Shown one piece after another: positions 18,193-30,464 of a stretch of 64,000 nucleotides of DNA. The notes beneath the pieces were generated by a model, which searched no databases, was not told the origin of the DNA, and was given only the letters and a program-made list of their open reading frames with translations. Source of the DNA: Pseudomonas marginalis (GTDB taxonomy: Bacteria; Pseudomonadota; Gammaproteobacteria; Pseudomonadales; Pseudomonadaceae). The translations under genes were made by a program, and so were the position numbers. Within the stretch, counting starts at the first letter, position 1. The number at the start of each line of letters is the position of its first letter. The DNA lies in the NCBI RefSeq assembly GCF_008692035.1, contig NZ_VTFG01000003.1, positions 1-64,000 on the forward strand. The letters are read 5' to 3'.

Positions 18193-18210
18193 AGCTGGTC
18201 GCTTCGTTTT

Positions 18211-18247
18211 GCCCGGTGGAGCCTTTAGCGGCCGCCGGGCTTTTTTT
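18211..18247 (+). terminator. Rho-independent terminator after gudD
   Basis: GCCCGGTGG (18211-18219) pairs with CCGCCGGGC (18232-18240), with one G-T pair, followed by seven T. A smaller GAAGC/GCTTC hairpin (18191-18205) directly follows the stop. Confidence 0.9.
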
Positions 18248-19929
18248 CAGCTGAAATCTTCCTCGAAGTGTTCCTGTTCACCCCGTGTATCACTCTGGCG
18301 TCGCACCACCTCCATCTGTCGCAACTCCACCCGGCGGATTTTGCCGGAAATGGTCTTGGGCAATTCGCTGACAAACTCGATCCGCCGCACCCGCTTGTAG
18401 GGCGCCAGATGCTCGCGGGCGAACTCAAGGATGTGGCGTGCCAGCTCGGCACTGCCCGGGGCGTCATGGGCCAGGATCAGGAACGCCTTGGGCACCGCCA
18501 GGCGCAACGGATCGGGGCTGGGCACCACGGCCACTTCCATCACCGCCGGGTGTTCGATCAGCGCGCTTTCCAGCTCGAAGGGGCTGATGCGGTAGTCGGA
18601 GGCCTTGAACACGTCGTCGGCGCGCCCCACGAAGGTGATGTAGCCGTCGGCGTCGATCTGCGCGGTGTCGCCGGTGCGGTAGTAACCGTCGCGCATCACC
18701 TCGGCGGTTTTCTCCGGGCTGTCTTCGTAGCCGAGCATCAGGCCCAGTGGGCGTATATCCAGGGGCAGGGCGACTTCACCCTCGGTGCCCGGCACGCCGT
18801 CGGCGTCCAGCAGGGCCACCTGGTAGCCCGGCAACGGGCGGCCCATGGAGCCTGGCTTGAGCAACTGGCCCGGGGTGTTGCCGACCAGGGCGGTGGTTTC
18901 CGATTGGCCGAAGCCGTCGCGCAGCGGCAGGCCCCAGGCCTGTTGGATCTGCTCGATGATCTCCGGGTTCAGCGGTTCACCGGCGCCCACCAGTTCGCGC
19001 AGGTTCAGGCGCGATTTGTAGCTGGCCAGGTCTTCCTGGATCAGCATGCGCCACACCGTGGGCGGGGCGCACAGGCTGGTCACCCTGTACTTTTCCAGCG
19101 CGCCGAGCAATGCCTGGGCACTGAACCGCGCGACGTTATGGATAAAGATGCAGGCGCCGGCATTCCACGGTGCGAACAGGCAGCTCCAGGCATGCTTGGC
19201 CCAGCCCGGCGAGGAGATGTTCAGGTGCAGGTCGCCGGGTTGCAGGCCGATCCAGTACATGGTCGACAGATGGCCGACCGGATAGCTCTGGTGGCTGTGC
19301 AGCACCATCTTCGGTTTTGAGGTGGTGCCGGAGGTGAAATACAGCAGCATCGGGTCCGTGGCCAAGGTACGGCCCTCGACCTCGAACCGCTCGGGGTATT
19401 CGAAGGCGGCGCTGTGCGCGACCCAGCCAGTCGGCGCCGCTCCCACGCAGACGCGGCTGCAACCTTCGCCCAGGCCCTCGAACTTGCCGACATGCGCCGC
19501 ACCGACCACCAGGTGGCGGACCTGGCCCCGCTCGATGCGGTCGTGCAGGTCGACGGGGTTGAGCAGGGCGGTGGCGGGGATCACCACGGCGCCGAGCTTG
19601 AAGGCCGCCAGCATGGTTTCCCACAGCGCCACATCGTTGCCGAGCATCAGCAGCACGCGCTCGCCACGCTTCACGCCGAGGGCGCGCAGGTGGTTGGCCA
19701 CCTGGTTGGAACGCGCGGCCAGTTGCTGGAAGCTGTAGCGCTGCTCGCTGCCGTCCTCTTCGACGATCCACAGCGCGTCGGCGGCATTGCCCTCGGCGAT
19801 GGCATCGAAGTAGTCCAGGGCCCAATTGAATTCGCTCAGCTGTGGCCAACGAAAATCCCGGGCGGCGGTGGCGTAGTCGGTGCGGTGCGCGAGCAGGAAA
19901 TCCCGGGCAGCCAGGAAGGACTGGGTCAT
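18247..19929 (-). CDS. AMP-forming acyl-CoA synthetase
   Basis: A 560-aa adenylate-forming ligase, activating a carboxylic acid to its CoA thioester. The P-loop is LLYFTSGTTSKPKMVLHSH, the A5-like motif DGFGQSETT, the A7 motif YRTGDTAQIDADGYITFVGRADDVFK and the C-terminal catalytic Lys ELPKTISGKIRR. The spacing and N-terminus resemble medium-chain acyl-CoA or acetyl-CoA-synthetase-like enzymes. It is a single-gene unit converging with gudD, and nothing nearby fixes its substrate. Confidence 0.9.
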   Translation of the reverse strand: MTQSFLAARDFLLAHRTDYATAARDFRWPQLSEFNWALDYFDAIAEGNAADALWIVEEDGSEQRYSFQQLAARSNQVANHLRALGVKRGERVLLMLGNDVALWETMLAAFKLGAVVIPATALLNPVDLHDRIERGQVRHLVVGAAHVGKFEGLGEGCSRVCVGAAPTGWVAHSAAFEYPERFEVEGRTLATDPMLLYFTSGTTSKPKMVLHSHQSYPVGHLSTMYWIGLQPGDLHLNISSPGWAKHAWSCLFAPWNAGACIFIHNVARFSAQALLGALEKYRVTSLCAPPTVWRMLIQEDLASYKSRLNLRELVGAGEPLNPEIIEQIQQAWGLPLRDGFGQSETTALVGNTPGQLLKPGSMGRPLPGYQVALLDADGVPGTEGEVALPLDIRPLGLMLGYEDSPEKTAEVMRDGYYRTGDTAQIDADGYITFVGRADDVFKASDYRISPFELESALIEHPAVMEVAVVPSPDPLRLAVPKAFLILAHDAPGSAELARHILEFAREHLAPYKRVRRIEFVSELPKTISGKIRRVELRQMEVVRRQSDTRGEQEHFEEDFS

Positions 19930-20099
19930 GGTCGGTGTCCTTAATTATTGTTGTGGGGACTGGCCCTTCGGGTGCACCGAGAGGCTGGACCGAGTATAGG
20001 CACGCATAAATAAGAGCAAAACGCTCAAAAACACCGGAGCGTTGTGCAAAAAAGTCATGGGCGATAAGGGCTGGCGAGGAGTGATTGACGGGTGATACG

Positions 20100-20116
20100 T
20101 AAAAGTCCAGTATGGA
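20100..20116 (+). promoter_or_regulatory. Palindromic operator shared with the dauB promoter
   Basis: TAAAAGTCCAGTATGGA lies 77 bp before the binding-protein ATG. The dauB promoter carries TAAAAGTCCATAATGGA in the same orientation to its gene. Only two bases at the palindrome centre differ, which points to one regulator, most simply DauR. Confidence 0.65.
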
Positions 20117-20192
20117 ATTATAAGTACAAAATACCCGCTCCAGCTTTTTCTTCACGCTTGCCAAAACCAATAACAACTCGCGAGACACGACC

Positions 20193-20969
20193 ATGAAGAA
20201 ACTCTCCCTCATCACCGCCATGGCCTTGGGCCTGATCGCCTCCAGCCAGCTGCTGGCCGCCGAGAAAACCCTGCGTATCGGCATCGAAGCGGCTTACCCG
20301 CCGTTTGCGTCCAAGACCGAAGAGGGCAAGATCGTCGGCTTCGACTACGACATCGGCAATGCGCTGTGCGCGCAGATGAAGGTCAAGTGTGTGTGGGTCG
20401 AAGGTGAATTCGACGGCCTGATTCCTTCCCTCAAGGTGAAGAAAATCGACATGGCGTTGTCGTCCATGACCATCAATGACGATCGCAAGAAGTCGGTGGA
20501 TTTCTCCCACAAGTACTACTTCACCTCGTCGCGCCTGGTGATGAAGGACGGTGCCGTGGTGGACGACCAGTACGCCAGCCTCAAGGGCAAGACCGTGGGT
20601 GTGCAGCGCGCCACCACCACCGACCGTTACGCCACCGAGGTGTTCGAACCCAAGGGCATCAACGTCAAGCGCTACAGCAATAACGAAGAGATCTACATGG
20701 ACCTGGCGGCAGGCCGGCTGGATGCGATCTTTGCCGACACCATTCCCTTGAATGACTTTTTGCAGATGCCTCGGGGCAAGGGCTACGGGTTTGTCGGCCC
20801 GGAACTCAAGGACCCGAAATACGTGGGCGAGGGCGCCGGGATCGCGGTGCGCAAGGGCAATACCGCACTGGTCAGCGAACTGAACAGCGCCATCGACGGC
20901 ATTCGCGCCAGTGGGGAATACCAGAAGATTTCACAGCAGTACTTCAAGGCCGATATCTACGGCGATTGA
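20193..20969 (+). CDS. Periplasmic basic amino-acid binding protein (ArgT/HisJ/AotJ-like)
   Basis: A 258-aa family-3 solute-binding protein. The signal peptide ([20 protein letters not shown]) is followed by [33 protein letters not shown], the family signature. The length and the [15 protein letters not shown] region match arginine/lysine/ornithine/histidine binding proteins. It faces away from dauBAR, shares the promoter palindrome, and lacks permease or ATPase genes nearby, so it must use a transporter encoded elsewhere. A link to arginine uptake is inferred from context. Confidence 0.9.
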   Translation: MKKLSLITAMALGLIASSQLLAAEKTLRIGIEAAYPPFASKTEEGKIVGFDYDIGNALCAQMKVKCVWVEGEFDGLIPSLKVKKIDMALSSMTINDDRKKSVDFSHKYYFTSSRLVMKDGAVVDDQYASLKGKTVGVQRATTTDRYATEVFEPKGINVKRYSNNEEIYMDLAAGRLDAIFADTIPLNDFLQMPRGKGYGFVGPELKDPKYVGEGAGIAVRKGNTALVSELNSAIDGIRASGEYQKISQQYFKADIYGD

Positions 20970-20985
20970 GCGTCCTGCGCGGGCA

Positions 20986-21023
20986 AAATGTGGTGGGAGA
21001 GGGCAAGCCCCCTCCCACATTTG
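20986..21023. terminator. REP-type bidirectional terminator
   Basis: An imperfect inverted repeat, AAATGTGGTGGGAGAGGGC with GCCCCCTCCCACATTT, lies between convergent genes. It belongs to the GTGGGAGGGGGC palindrome family also found at 43844 and 46537. Confidence 0.75.
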
Positions 21024-21024
21024 A

Positions 21025-21650
21025 TCAGCCCTTGAGTTCCTTCAAGTGCTTGTAGACCGTGGCCCGCCCCATGCCCAGCACATTGGCCACATAGTTCGAG
21101 GCGCTCTTGCCCTTGAACGCGCCTTCGGCATGCAGCGCCAGTACCAACTCGCGCTTGTGGTCACGGGTGAGCAGGTTCAGGCTCAGTTGGCGCTCGCGCA
21201 TCCAGGCATGCAGGAACGTGTTGATGCGCTCCTGCCAGTCATCGCGAAACAGCGAGTCCGGTTGCGGGATCAGCTTGCTCGGCGACAGGAACAGGTCCAG
21301 CGCGGCCTTGGCGTTTTCGAACAGTGAGATATTCAGGTTGATGCACAGCACTGCCAGCCGGCGACCTGTGTGGTCATGCAGCACGGTGCTCAGGCTGCGG
21401 ATTTTCTGGCCATCCCAATTGAGCTTTTCGTAGGGGCCGATATTCACGTCGCTGACGTCGGCGCTGAGCATGTCCTCCAGCGCCGAGTCGTCGCCAATGC
21501 CCCGTTTGGACAGGTTATTGGCGATGTAATCGACTTTTTGCGTGCGCAGGTCATGCAGCACCACTTCGGCGTGGGGGAAGAACAGCGTGGCGATTGCATC
21601 GGCAATCGCACGGAAATTCTGCAGGACTTTTTCGTGTTCGGCGCTGTTCA

Positions 21651-21651
<1 letters not shown>
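21025..21651 (-). CDS. dauR: DauR-like transcriptional regulator
   Basis: A 208-aa YheO/DauR-type regulator. The N-terminal PAS-like YheO domain (AIATLFFPHAEVVLHDLRTQKVDYIANNLSKR) is followed by a C-terminal helix-turn-helix (KSASNYVANVLGMGRATVYKHLKELK). In P. aeruginosa DauR represses dauBAR and responds to D-arginine. ATG 21651 overlaps the dauA stop (TGATG); TTG 21654 is less likely. It is the third gene of the operon, matching the known dauB-dauA-dauR order. Confidence 0.88.
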
Positions 21652-23716
<2,065 letters not shown>

Positions 23717-23726
23717 GGAGAACTTC

Positions 23727-23761
23727 CAAATTAAACTAATTTGTCCATTATGGACTTTTAG
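23727..23761 (-). promoter_or_regulatory. Two palindromes in the dauB promoter
   Basis: CAAATTA-AAC-TAATTTG (23727-23743) is a perfect palindrome. It abuts GTCCATTATGGAC (23743-23755), whose reverse complement with flanking TAAAA matches the site at 20100-20116. They lie 10-45 bp from the dauB ATG and are likely DauR sites. Confidence 0.65.
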
Positions 23762-23829
23762 TTTTATTGGGCAACCACTGGGCGCAAAAAATCTGCAGAC
23801 CTTCTCCCCTCCGTTAGAAGCAACGGTGG

Positions 23830-25281
23830 TCAGTTTGTCACTGAGCTCACCTTGGCGACCACGGCCCCGCGAGTTTCGACCCATCCTCCTCCAAGCACTT
23901 TGTAGAAGGTCACCAGGTTTGTCAGGCGCGACAACTGCGTGCCGATCAGGTCCTGTTGCGCGGTGTAGAGCGAACGTTGCGAGTCCAATACCGTGAGGTA
24001 ACTGTCGATCCCCTGACTGAAGCGTGCCTGTGACAGCCGATAGCTTCTGGCGGTCGCATCTACCAGCGCTTGCTGTGCATCAAGCTGGCGCCCCAGTGTG
24101 CCGCGTTGCGCGAGCGCATCGCTGACTTCGCGAAACGCCGTTTGAATCGCCTTCTCGTAGTCCGCTACATAGATGTCTCGATCCGCTGTGGCGCTGGCCA
24201 GGTTGGCTTGGTTGGTACCGCCATCGAAGATCGGCAGCGAGAGTTGCGGCGCGAAACTCCAGGTTCCCGAACCGCCTTTGAACATGTTCGACAAACTCGC
24301 GCTTGAAGTCCCCGCCGAAGCCGTGAGGGTAATGCTTGGGTAAAACGCCGCACGGGCGGCGCCGATGTAGGCATTGGCGGCCTTCAGGTCGCGCTCGGCC
24401 TTGAGTATGTCGGGGCGGCGTTGCAGAAGGTCCGAGGTCAAGCCGGGCGGGATGTTGGCCAAAGGGCTCGCTTCGGCTGTCGAGCGTTCGGGCAGGGTCT
24501 TGGGCAGCAGCACGGCTGGCAGATCGGCACCGACTACCAGGCGCAATGCGTTCAGGTCCTCGGCGACTTGAGCGGTATATTTTTCCACATCGACGCGTGC
24601 CGTTTCGACGCTGGTCTGTGCCTGGCTCAGGGTGAGGGCGGAAGATGAACCCAGGTCGAACATGCGCTGGTCGAGTGCGTAGCTGTCTTGCTGGCTGGTG
24701 AGCGTATCGTGCGCCAGCTTGAGTCGGTCCTGGTCGGACGCCAGTGTGAGGTAGTCCGTGGCGACTTCCGCGATCAGGCTGATTTGAGTGCTTCGGCGAT
24801 TCTCAGCCGTGGAGAAGTATTGCTCGAGTGCCTGCGCGCTGAGGCTGCGCAAGCGACCAAACAGGTCCAGCTCGTAGGCACTGAAGCCCAGCGTCGCGCT
24901 GTAGCTGTGCGTGACCATGGCCTGGCCCGTCTGGGATTGATCGGCCGGTGTGCGGCTGGCGCTGGAGCTGCCGCTGGCATCGACGCTGGGAAATAACGCC
25001 GCGTCTTGAACGCGGTAGGTGGCGCGAGCCTTTTCGATATTGAGCACCGCCACCCTCAGATCGCGGTTGTTGGCCAGGGCCAGCTCGATGACCTTTTGCA
25101 GGGACGGGTCGGTGAACACATCGCGCCAGCCCAGGTCAGCGACCGGCACGGTGGGCACTACGCCCTGGTCTTCGGGAAACGTCGCCGGGACGGGCGAGGG
25201 TGGAGGCTGGTAGGCCGGCATCAGGCTGCAACCGCTCAACAGAGCCCCCACTACCAGTACAGAACGTGTAAACCGTTGCAT
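23830..25281 (-). CDS. RND efflux outer-membrane lipoprotein (OprM/NodT family)
   Basis: A 483-aa outer-membrane factor. The lipoprotein signal ends in the lipobox LLSG-C (residue ~18). Two repeated TolC-like halves contain [30 protein letters not shown] and [38 protein letters not shown] 25281 starts one base after the RND pump stop; an upstream in-frame start inside the pump gene is less likely. It forms the exit duct of the tripartite pump. Confidence 0.93.
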   Translation of the reverse strand: MQRFTRSVLVVGALLSGCSLMPAYQPPPSPVPATFPEDQGVVPTVPVADLGWRDVFTDPSLQKVIELALANNRDLRVAVLNIEKARATYRVQDAALFPSVDASGSSSASRTPADQSQTGQAMVTHSYSATLGFSAYELDLFGRLRSLSAQALEQYFSTAENRRSTQISLIAEVATDYLTLASDQDRLKLAHDTLTSQQDSYALDQRMFDLGSSSALTLSQAQTSVETARVDVEKYTAQVAEDLNALRLVVGADLPAVLLPKTLPERSTAEASPLANIPPGLTSDLLQRRPDILKAERDLKAANAYIGAARAAFYPSITLTASAGTSSASLSNMFKGGSGTWSFAPQLSLPIFDGGTNQANLASATADRDIYVADYEKAIQTAFREVSDALAQRGTLGRQLDAQQALVDATARSYRLSQARFSQGIDSYLTVLDSQRSLYTAQQDLIGTQLSRLTNLVTFYKVLGGGWVETRGAVVAKVSSVTN

Positions 25282-25282
25282 A

Positions 25283-28200
25283 TCAGAGACCTTGTGCAGG
25301 GGCTGGTTGGGCAGGGGATTGCGTGGATGTCGGCGCAACGGTTTTTGGGTTGAACAGGCGCATCACCAGTACAAAAAACAGTGGAACAAAGACAATCGCC
25401 AGGAGCGTGCCGGAGAGCATGCCGCCGATCACTGCGCTGCCCAACGCGTGCTGTGCACCAGCACCCGCGCCGCTGCCCAATACCATCGGTAACACGCCAA
25501 GAATGAATGCCAGGGACGTCATGAGTACCGGACGCAAGCGCATGCGCGCGGCTTCGAGTGCTGAATCCACCAGGCTCTGACCGCCGGCGTAGAGGTCTTT
25601 GGCGAACTCCACGATCAGGATGGCGTTTTTCGAGGCGAGGCCAATGGTGGTCAATATCCCGACCTGGAAGTACACGTCGTTCATTTTCCACGTCAGGATT
25701 GCGCCGACCAGGGCCCCCAGCACCCCCAGCGGTACTACCAGCACCACTGACAATGGAATCGCCCAGCTCTCATACAGTGCGGCCAGGCACAGGAACACGA
25801 ACAGGATCGACAGGCTGTACAGCAAGCCGGTCTGGCCGGTCGAGGCTTTTTCCTGGCGCGACAGGCCAGTCCATTCGTAGCCGATGCCGGTCGGCAACTT
25901 GGCAACGGCGTCTTGCACGATCGCCAGTGCTTCGCCGCTGGACGCGGCTCCAGGCATGGCCATGCCCAATATCTCTACGGACGGGACGCCGTTATAGCGT
26001 TCAAGCCGTGGCGACCCCGAGGCCCACACCGCCTTTGAAAAGGCAGAGAAGGGCACCATGCCGCTGTCACTGTTGCGGATGTACCAGCGATTGATGTCAT
26101 CGGGGAGCATGCGGTAGGTGGCATCCGCCTGCAGCATGACCTTTTTGACCCGGCCCTTGTCGATGAAGTCATTGACGTAACTGCTGCCCCAGGCAGCCGA
26201 GAAGTTGTCATTGATATCGGCGATCGACACACCCAGTGCCTGGGCCTTGTCCGGGTCAATCTCGAGCTGCAGTTCAGGCGCGTCTTCCTGGCCGTTGGGC
26301 CGCACCGCCACCAGGCGCTTGTCTTTTGCGAGCTCGGCGAGCAGTTGGTTACGCGCACTCATCAAGGCTGCGTGGCCAAGGTTGGCGCGGTCTTGCAGCA
26401 TCAGGTCGAAGCCGGTGGCATTGCCCAACTCCGCCACGGCCGGCGGGGCGAACGCAAATACCCGTGCGTCCCTGAGCGTCGAAAAGTAAGCCATGGCTTT
26501 GCTGGACACACCAGACACACTGAGCGCGTCACCCTTGCGCTCATCCCAGGGCCTGAGTTTGACGAACGCCAGGCCGGTGTTCTGGCCACTGCCGGCAAAG
26601 CTGAAGCCGGACACTGTGAACACGCCGGAGACCGCATCTTTCTGATCGACCAGGAAGTGTTGCTCGACCTGATGAATGACTTCATCGGTACGCGCGCCTG
26701 TCGCACCGGGTGGCAATTGCACCAGTACGAACAGGGTGCCCTGGTCTTCATCGGGCAGGAAGCCGACCGGCAACTTCATGAAGCCGAAGACCACCGCGCC
26801 CAGCACCACGGCGTACACCAGCATGTACCGCCAACCCTTGCCCACTATGTGGCGCACGATGCCTTGGTAGCCAAGGTTGCCTCGGTCAAACGAACGGTTG
26901 AACCAGCCGAAGAAACCGGTGGTAGCAGCGCCATGGCCTTGCTCAATGGGTTTGAGTAACGTTGCGCACAGGGCGGGTGTGAGCACCAGCGCTACCAGTA
27001 CCGACAGCGTCATGGCCGAGACGATGGTGATGGAAAACTGTCGGTAGATCACGCCGCTGGAACCACTGAAAAACGCCATCGGCACAAATACGGCGGCCAG
27101 CACCAGGGCGACGCCCACCAAGGCTCCGGTGATCTGGCCCATTGACTTGCGAGTGGCCTCCTTCGGCGATAGCCCTTCCTGGGCCATGATCCGTTCGACG
27201 TTTTCCACCACGACAATGGCATCGTCCACCAGCAAACCGATGGCCAGTACCATGGCAAACATGGTCAGCGTATTGATCGTGAAACCGAACGTCGCGAGCA
27301 CGCCGAAGGTGCCGAGCAGCACCACAGGTACAGCTATCGTCGGAATCAGCGTGGCCCTGAAGTTTTGCAGGAACAGGTACATCACCAGGAAAACCAGTGC
27401 CACGGCTTCAACCAGGGTACGTACGACCTCCTCGATCGAAATACGCACGAAGGGCGTGGTGTCATAGGGCTTTTGCACGGCCATGCCGGGCGGGAAGAAT
27501 TGCTCAAGCTCTGCTACCCGGGCGTCTATCGCCTTGACGGTGTCCAGGGCGTTGGCACCCGCGGCGAGCTTGATAGCCAGGCCCGCAGCGGGTTTGGCGT
27601 TGTAACGTCCGGCACTGGTGTAGCTTTCACTGCCCAGTTCTATGCGCGCAACGTCACGCAGGCGCACCTGAGAGCCATCAGTCTGGGTGCGCAGCAGGAT
27701 GTCCTCGAATTCTTTCGCCGTTCTCAGGCGGGTCTGCGAGGTGATCGTCGCGTTGATCTGCTGGTTGCTGGTAGCGGGGAGGGCGCCCAACTGCCCGGCG
27801 GAGACCTGGACGTTCTGCGCCTGGATCGCGGTTTTCACATCGGTTGGCGTAAGGCTGAAGTTGGCCAACTGGTCGGGGTTGAGCCAGATGCGCATGGCGT
27901 ACTGTGAGCCAAACAGCGTGGTGTCGCCCACCCCTTCAACCCGACTGATCGCATCCTGCACGTTGGCGGCCACGTAGTCCGAGAGGTCGGAGCCGCTCAT
28001 GCTGCCGTCCTCGGAAGTAAACGCCAGGACATTGAGGAAGTTCGTCGCTGACTTTGTCACCGTCAGGCCCTGGTTCTGCACCTCTTGCGGCAACAGCGGT
28101 GTTGCCAGCGCGAGCTTGTTCTGAACCTGCACCTGCGCGGTATCGGGGTTGGTGCCGTTCTCGAACGTGAGTGTGATGGTGGCCGAACCGGAGGACTCAC

Positions 28201-28444
28201 TGGTGGATGACATGTAGCTCAACCGGTCCAGCCCCTTCATCTTCTGCTCGATGATCTGGGTGACCGTGTCTTCCAGTGTCTTGGCCGACGCGCCGGGATA
28301 GGTGGCAGTAATTGCCACGGCGGGAGGCGCGATATCCGGGTACTGCGCGATCGGCAGCGTGAGGATCGAAAGGATGCCGGCCAGCATCACGAGAATAGCC
28401 AGCACCCATGCGAACACCGGGCGATCAATAAAAAAACGTGCCAT
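25283..28444 (-). CDS. RND multidrug efflux pump, inner-membrane transporter (MexB/AcrB-like)
   Basis: A 1053-aa proton-driven HAE-1 exporter. The N-terminus [27 protein letters not shown] is typical, and the proton-relay motif [18 protein letters not shown] in TM4 carries the two essential Asp. Porter-domain signatures [18 protein letters not shown] and [19 protein letters not shown] are present, with 12 TM segments in two halves. Length matches AcrB/MexB/TtgB. It is the middle gene of the operon; substrate range cannot be read. Confidence 0.95.
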   Translation of the reverse strand: MARFFIDRPVFAWVLAILVMLAGILSILTLPIAQYPDIAPPAVAITATYPGASAKTLEDTVTQIIEQKMKGLDRLSYMSSTSESSGSATITLTFENGTNPDTAQVQVQNKLALATPLLPQEVQNQGLTVTKSATNFLNVLAFTSEDGSMSGSDLSDYVAANVQDAISRVEGVGDTTLFGSQYAMRIWLNPDQLANFSLTPTDVKTAIQAQNVQVSAGQLGALPATSNQQINATITSQTRLRTAKEFEDILLRTQTDGSQVRLRDVARIELGSESYTSAGRYNAKPAAGLAIKLAAGANALDTVKAIDARVAELEQFFPPGMAVQKPYDTTPFVRISIEEVVRTLVEAVALVFLVMYLFLQNFRATLIPTIAVPVVLLGTFGVLATFGFTINTLTMFAMVLAIGLLVDDAIVVVENVERIMAQEGLSPKEATRKSMGQITGALVGVALVLAAVFVPMAFFSGSSGVIYRQFSITIVSAMTLSVLVALVLTPALCATLLKPIEQGHGAATTGFFGWFNRSFDRGNLGYQGIVRHIVGKGWRYMLVYAVVLGAVVFGFMKLPVGFLPDEDQGTLFVLVQLPPGATGARTDEVIHQVEQHFLVDQKDAVSGVFTVSGFSFAGSGQNTGLAFVKLRPWDERKGDALSVSGVSSKAMAYFSTLRDARVFAFAPPAVAELGNATGFDLMLQDRANLGHAALMSARNQLLAELAKDKRLVAVRPNGQEDAPELQLEIDPDKAQALGVSIADINDNFSAAWGSSYVNDFIDKGRVKKVMLQADATYRMLPDDINRWYIRNSDSGMVPFSAFSKAVWASGSPRLERYNGVPSVEILGMAMPGAASSGEALAIVQDAVAKLPTGIGYEWTGLSRQEKASTGQTGLLYSLSILFVFLCLAALYESWAIPLSVVLVVPLGVLGALVGAILTWKMNDVYFQVGILTTIGLASKNAILIVEFAKDLYAGGQSLVDSALEAARMRLRPVLMTSLAFILGVLPMVLGSGAGAGAQHALGSAVIGGMLSGTLLAIVFVPLFFVLVMRLFNPKTVAPTSTQSPAQPAPAQGL

Positions 28445-28462
28445 GAGTAGCTCTCTCGCAGG

Positions 28463-29674
28463 TCAGTTTGACGCGGTGGCCTTGATGGCTGGCGCAGGGG
28501 GGGCAACGTGGGAGGCGTCGTCAGTCGGTTTGGTTACCCACGGTGTGACATTCACCTCCAGGCCCGGCGCGGCGTTTTGCTGGCCGTCGACTACAAGCTG
28601 GTCCCCCGGCTCAAGTCCGGCCTGCACCAACCACTGATCGCCTACTGCCCGCTCGGTCTGTAGTGGTCGACGCTGCAGTTTTTTCTCGCTGTCGACGACA
28701 TAGGCGAACGGCTTGCCCGCACCATCCCTGGAGACCGCTTGCTGGGGCACCAACAGGGCGTTTTCCTTGACGGCCTCCTGCAGTATCGCGCGCACATACA
28801 TGCCGGGCAGCAGGTCGCCGTCGGGGTTGGGAAATACCGCCCGCAAGGTGATCGTGCCGGTGTTCTGGTCCACGGTGACATCCGAGAATTCCAGGGTGCC
28901 CTCGTGCGGATAAGCGCTGCCATCTTCAAGCAGCAATTGCACCTTGGCCGAGTTGGCGCCGCTCTTTTGCAGTTCGCCTCGGGCCATCGCGTGTTTGAGT
29001 TGCAGCAGCGCGGTGCTGGATTGGGAGAGGTCGACGTACAGGGGATCCAGCTGTTGGACCGTCGCCAGTTCCGTGGTCTGGCTGGCGGTAACCAGTGTGC
29101 CGGGGGTGACGCTCGACTTGCCGATGCGCCCGGAGATCGGTGAATCCACGCGGGCGTAAGACAGATTGATACGGCTGCTTTCAACGTCAGCCTTGGCTGA
29201 TGCTACCTGGGCTTCGTCCTCGCCGAGGGAGGCGCTTGCGTCATCGTAGTCCTGTTGGCTGACCGCCTGGATGGCCAGCAATTGCTTATAGCGTTCGGCC
29301 TTGAGCCGCGCAGTCTTGAGGGTTGCTTGCGCTTTGGCGAGCGCTGCTAGATTGCTGTCGTGGGTGGCCTTGTAGGTGGCCGGGTCGATTTGATACAGCG
29401 CCTGGCCTGCAGTGACATCGCTGCCTTCCTTGAACAGGCGAGTCTTGATGATCCCGGCAACTTGCGGGCGTACCTGCGCGACCAGGTACGCTGAGGTGCG
29501 GCCGGGGAGTTGTGTCGTCAGCGCCAGATGCCGGGGTTGCACGGTGATCACCCCCACGGTCGGTTTGCCCTGTGCGGGCGGAGGACCACCCGGCGGCTTG
29601 CCGCAGGCGGTGAGAAAGCAAGCAGCAGTACAGGCTGCGAAGAAGCTTAAGAAGTAAGTCAGGGGCGGGCGCAA
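28463..29674 (-). CDS. RND efflux membrane fusion lipoprotein (MexA/AcrA-like)
   Basis: A 403-aa periplasmic adaptor. The lipobox FLTA-CGK is at residues ~20-24. The biotinyl-lipoyl halves (LPGRTSAYLVAQVRPQVAGII and RVDSPISGRIGKSSVTPGTLV) flank a coiled-coil hairpin. It is the first gene of the pump operon, divergent from a TetR gene with a perfect palindrome between them. Confidence 0.94.
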   Translation of the reverse strand: MRPPLTYFLSFFAACTAACFLTACGKPPGGPPPAQGKPTVGVITVQPRHLALTTQLPGRTSAYLVAQVRPQVAGIIKTRLFKEGSDVTAGQALYQIDPATYKATHDSNLAALAKAQATLKTARLKAERYKQLLAIQAVSQQDYDDASASLGEDEAQVASAKADVESSRINLSYARVDSPISGRIGKSSVTPGTLVTASQTTELATVQQLDPLYVDLSQSSTALLQLKHAMARGELQKSGANSAKVQLLLEDGSAYPHEGTLEFSDVTVDQNTGTITLRAVFPNPDGDLLPGMYVRAILQEAVKENALLVPQQAVSRDGAGKPFAYVVDSEKKLQRRPLQTERAVGDQWLVQAGLEPGDQLVVDGQQNAAPGLEVNVTPWVTKPTDDASHVAPPAPAIKATASN

Positions 29675-29724
29675 GGCATTCTCCAGGGCGGGAAGGAGGA
29701 AGCGGATTAGTTATTTAAATACCG

Positions 29725-29736
29725 TACCGTACGGTA
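29725..29736. promoter_or_regulatory. Palindromic operator between efflux operon and TetR gene
   Basis: TACCGTACGGTA is a perfect 12-bp palindrome, preceded by an overlapping ACCGTACC direct-repeat extension (29721-29728). It sits 50 bp upstream of the fusion-protein ATG and 88 bp upstream of the TetR ATG, a likely binding site for that repressor. Confidence 0.7.
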
Positions 29737-29824
29737 ATGTATTGAGGTAAATTTGCGCCGTCAACCGGGATGAACGCCCCTGGGGTATCATCCGGGCGTT
29801 TGTGGAAGCAGTGGAGCAAGGGTT

Positions 29825-30448
29825 ATGCGAGTCAAGACTGAAGCCAAACGCGAGTCCATCGTCGAGGCTGCAGCGCAGGTTTTTCTGGAGTTCGGCTTTG
29901 ATGGTGCGTCCATGACGCAGATCGCCACGCGAGTGGGCGGATCAAAGGGGACGTTGTACGGGTACTTCAGCAGTAAGGAGGAGTTGTTTGTCGAGGTCAT
30001 GCATGGCATGGCCAAGCGTTTCCTGGAGCCCATCTTCGAAGCGTTGCAGAAGGACCATGATGACTTGCGGCATGCATTGCAGCAGTTCGGCGAGCGCACC
30101 CTGGCCGTGTTGTGCCTGGAAGCTTCCATTCAGGCACGCCGCGCGATCATCGCGCAGTCGGGTCGCAGTGACATCGGCTTGCGGTTCTACGAGCGGGGCC
30201 CGAAAAAAGGCATGCGCGAAGTGGCCAGTTTCCTGACGCGCCGGATCGAGGCGGGCCAGCTCAGGCCGTGCGACCCGGAGGTCGCAGCCTGCCACCTGAT
30301 GGCACTGTTGGATTCGGAGACCGTCACTCCTTGTCTGTTGGGCGTCAACCGCAAGCCTTCGACCGCCCATATACGAGCAGCGGTAAGTCGTGCGCTGGAT
30401 ACCTTTCTGGCGGGCTATGCGCTCGGGCCTCACAGCGTTGTCCCCTAG
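29825..30448 (+). CDS. TetR-family repressor of the efflux operon
   Basis: A 207-aa TetR/AcrR regulator. The N-terminal helix-turn-helix is IVEAAAQVFLEFGFDGASMTQIATRVGGSKGTLYGYFSSKEELF; the C-terminal ligand domain (SRALDTFLAGYA) is of the TetR_C AefR-like kind. It is divergent from the RND operon and is its most likely repressor, probably released by a pump substrate (inferred). It converges with the AraC gene with a 16-bp gap. Confidence 0.9.
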   Translation: MRVKTEAKRESIVEAAAQVFLEFGFDGASMTQIATRVGGSKGTLYGYFSSKEELFVEVMHGMAKRFLEPIFEALQKDHDDLRHALQQFGERTLAVLCLEASIQARRAIIAQSGRSDIGLRFYERGPKKGMREVASFLTRRIEAGQLRPCDPEVAACHLMALLDSETVTPCLLGVNRKPSTAHIRAAVSRALDTFLAGYALGPHSVVP

Positions 30449-30464
30449 GGAAACGCGGCCTGGC

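Noticed and set aside
19136-20284. A 382-codon minus-strand frame across the acyl-CoA ligase 5' region
   Set aside because: It overlaps the ligase in another frame and continues into non-coding DNA; composition is shadow-like.
23717-23884. Long upstream extension of dauB
   Set aside because: It runs through two palindromes in the promoter, lacks family similarity, and the ATG at 23716 gives the standard protein.
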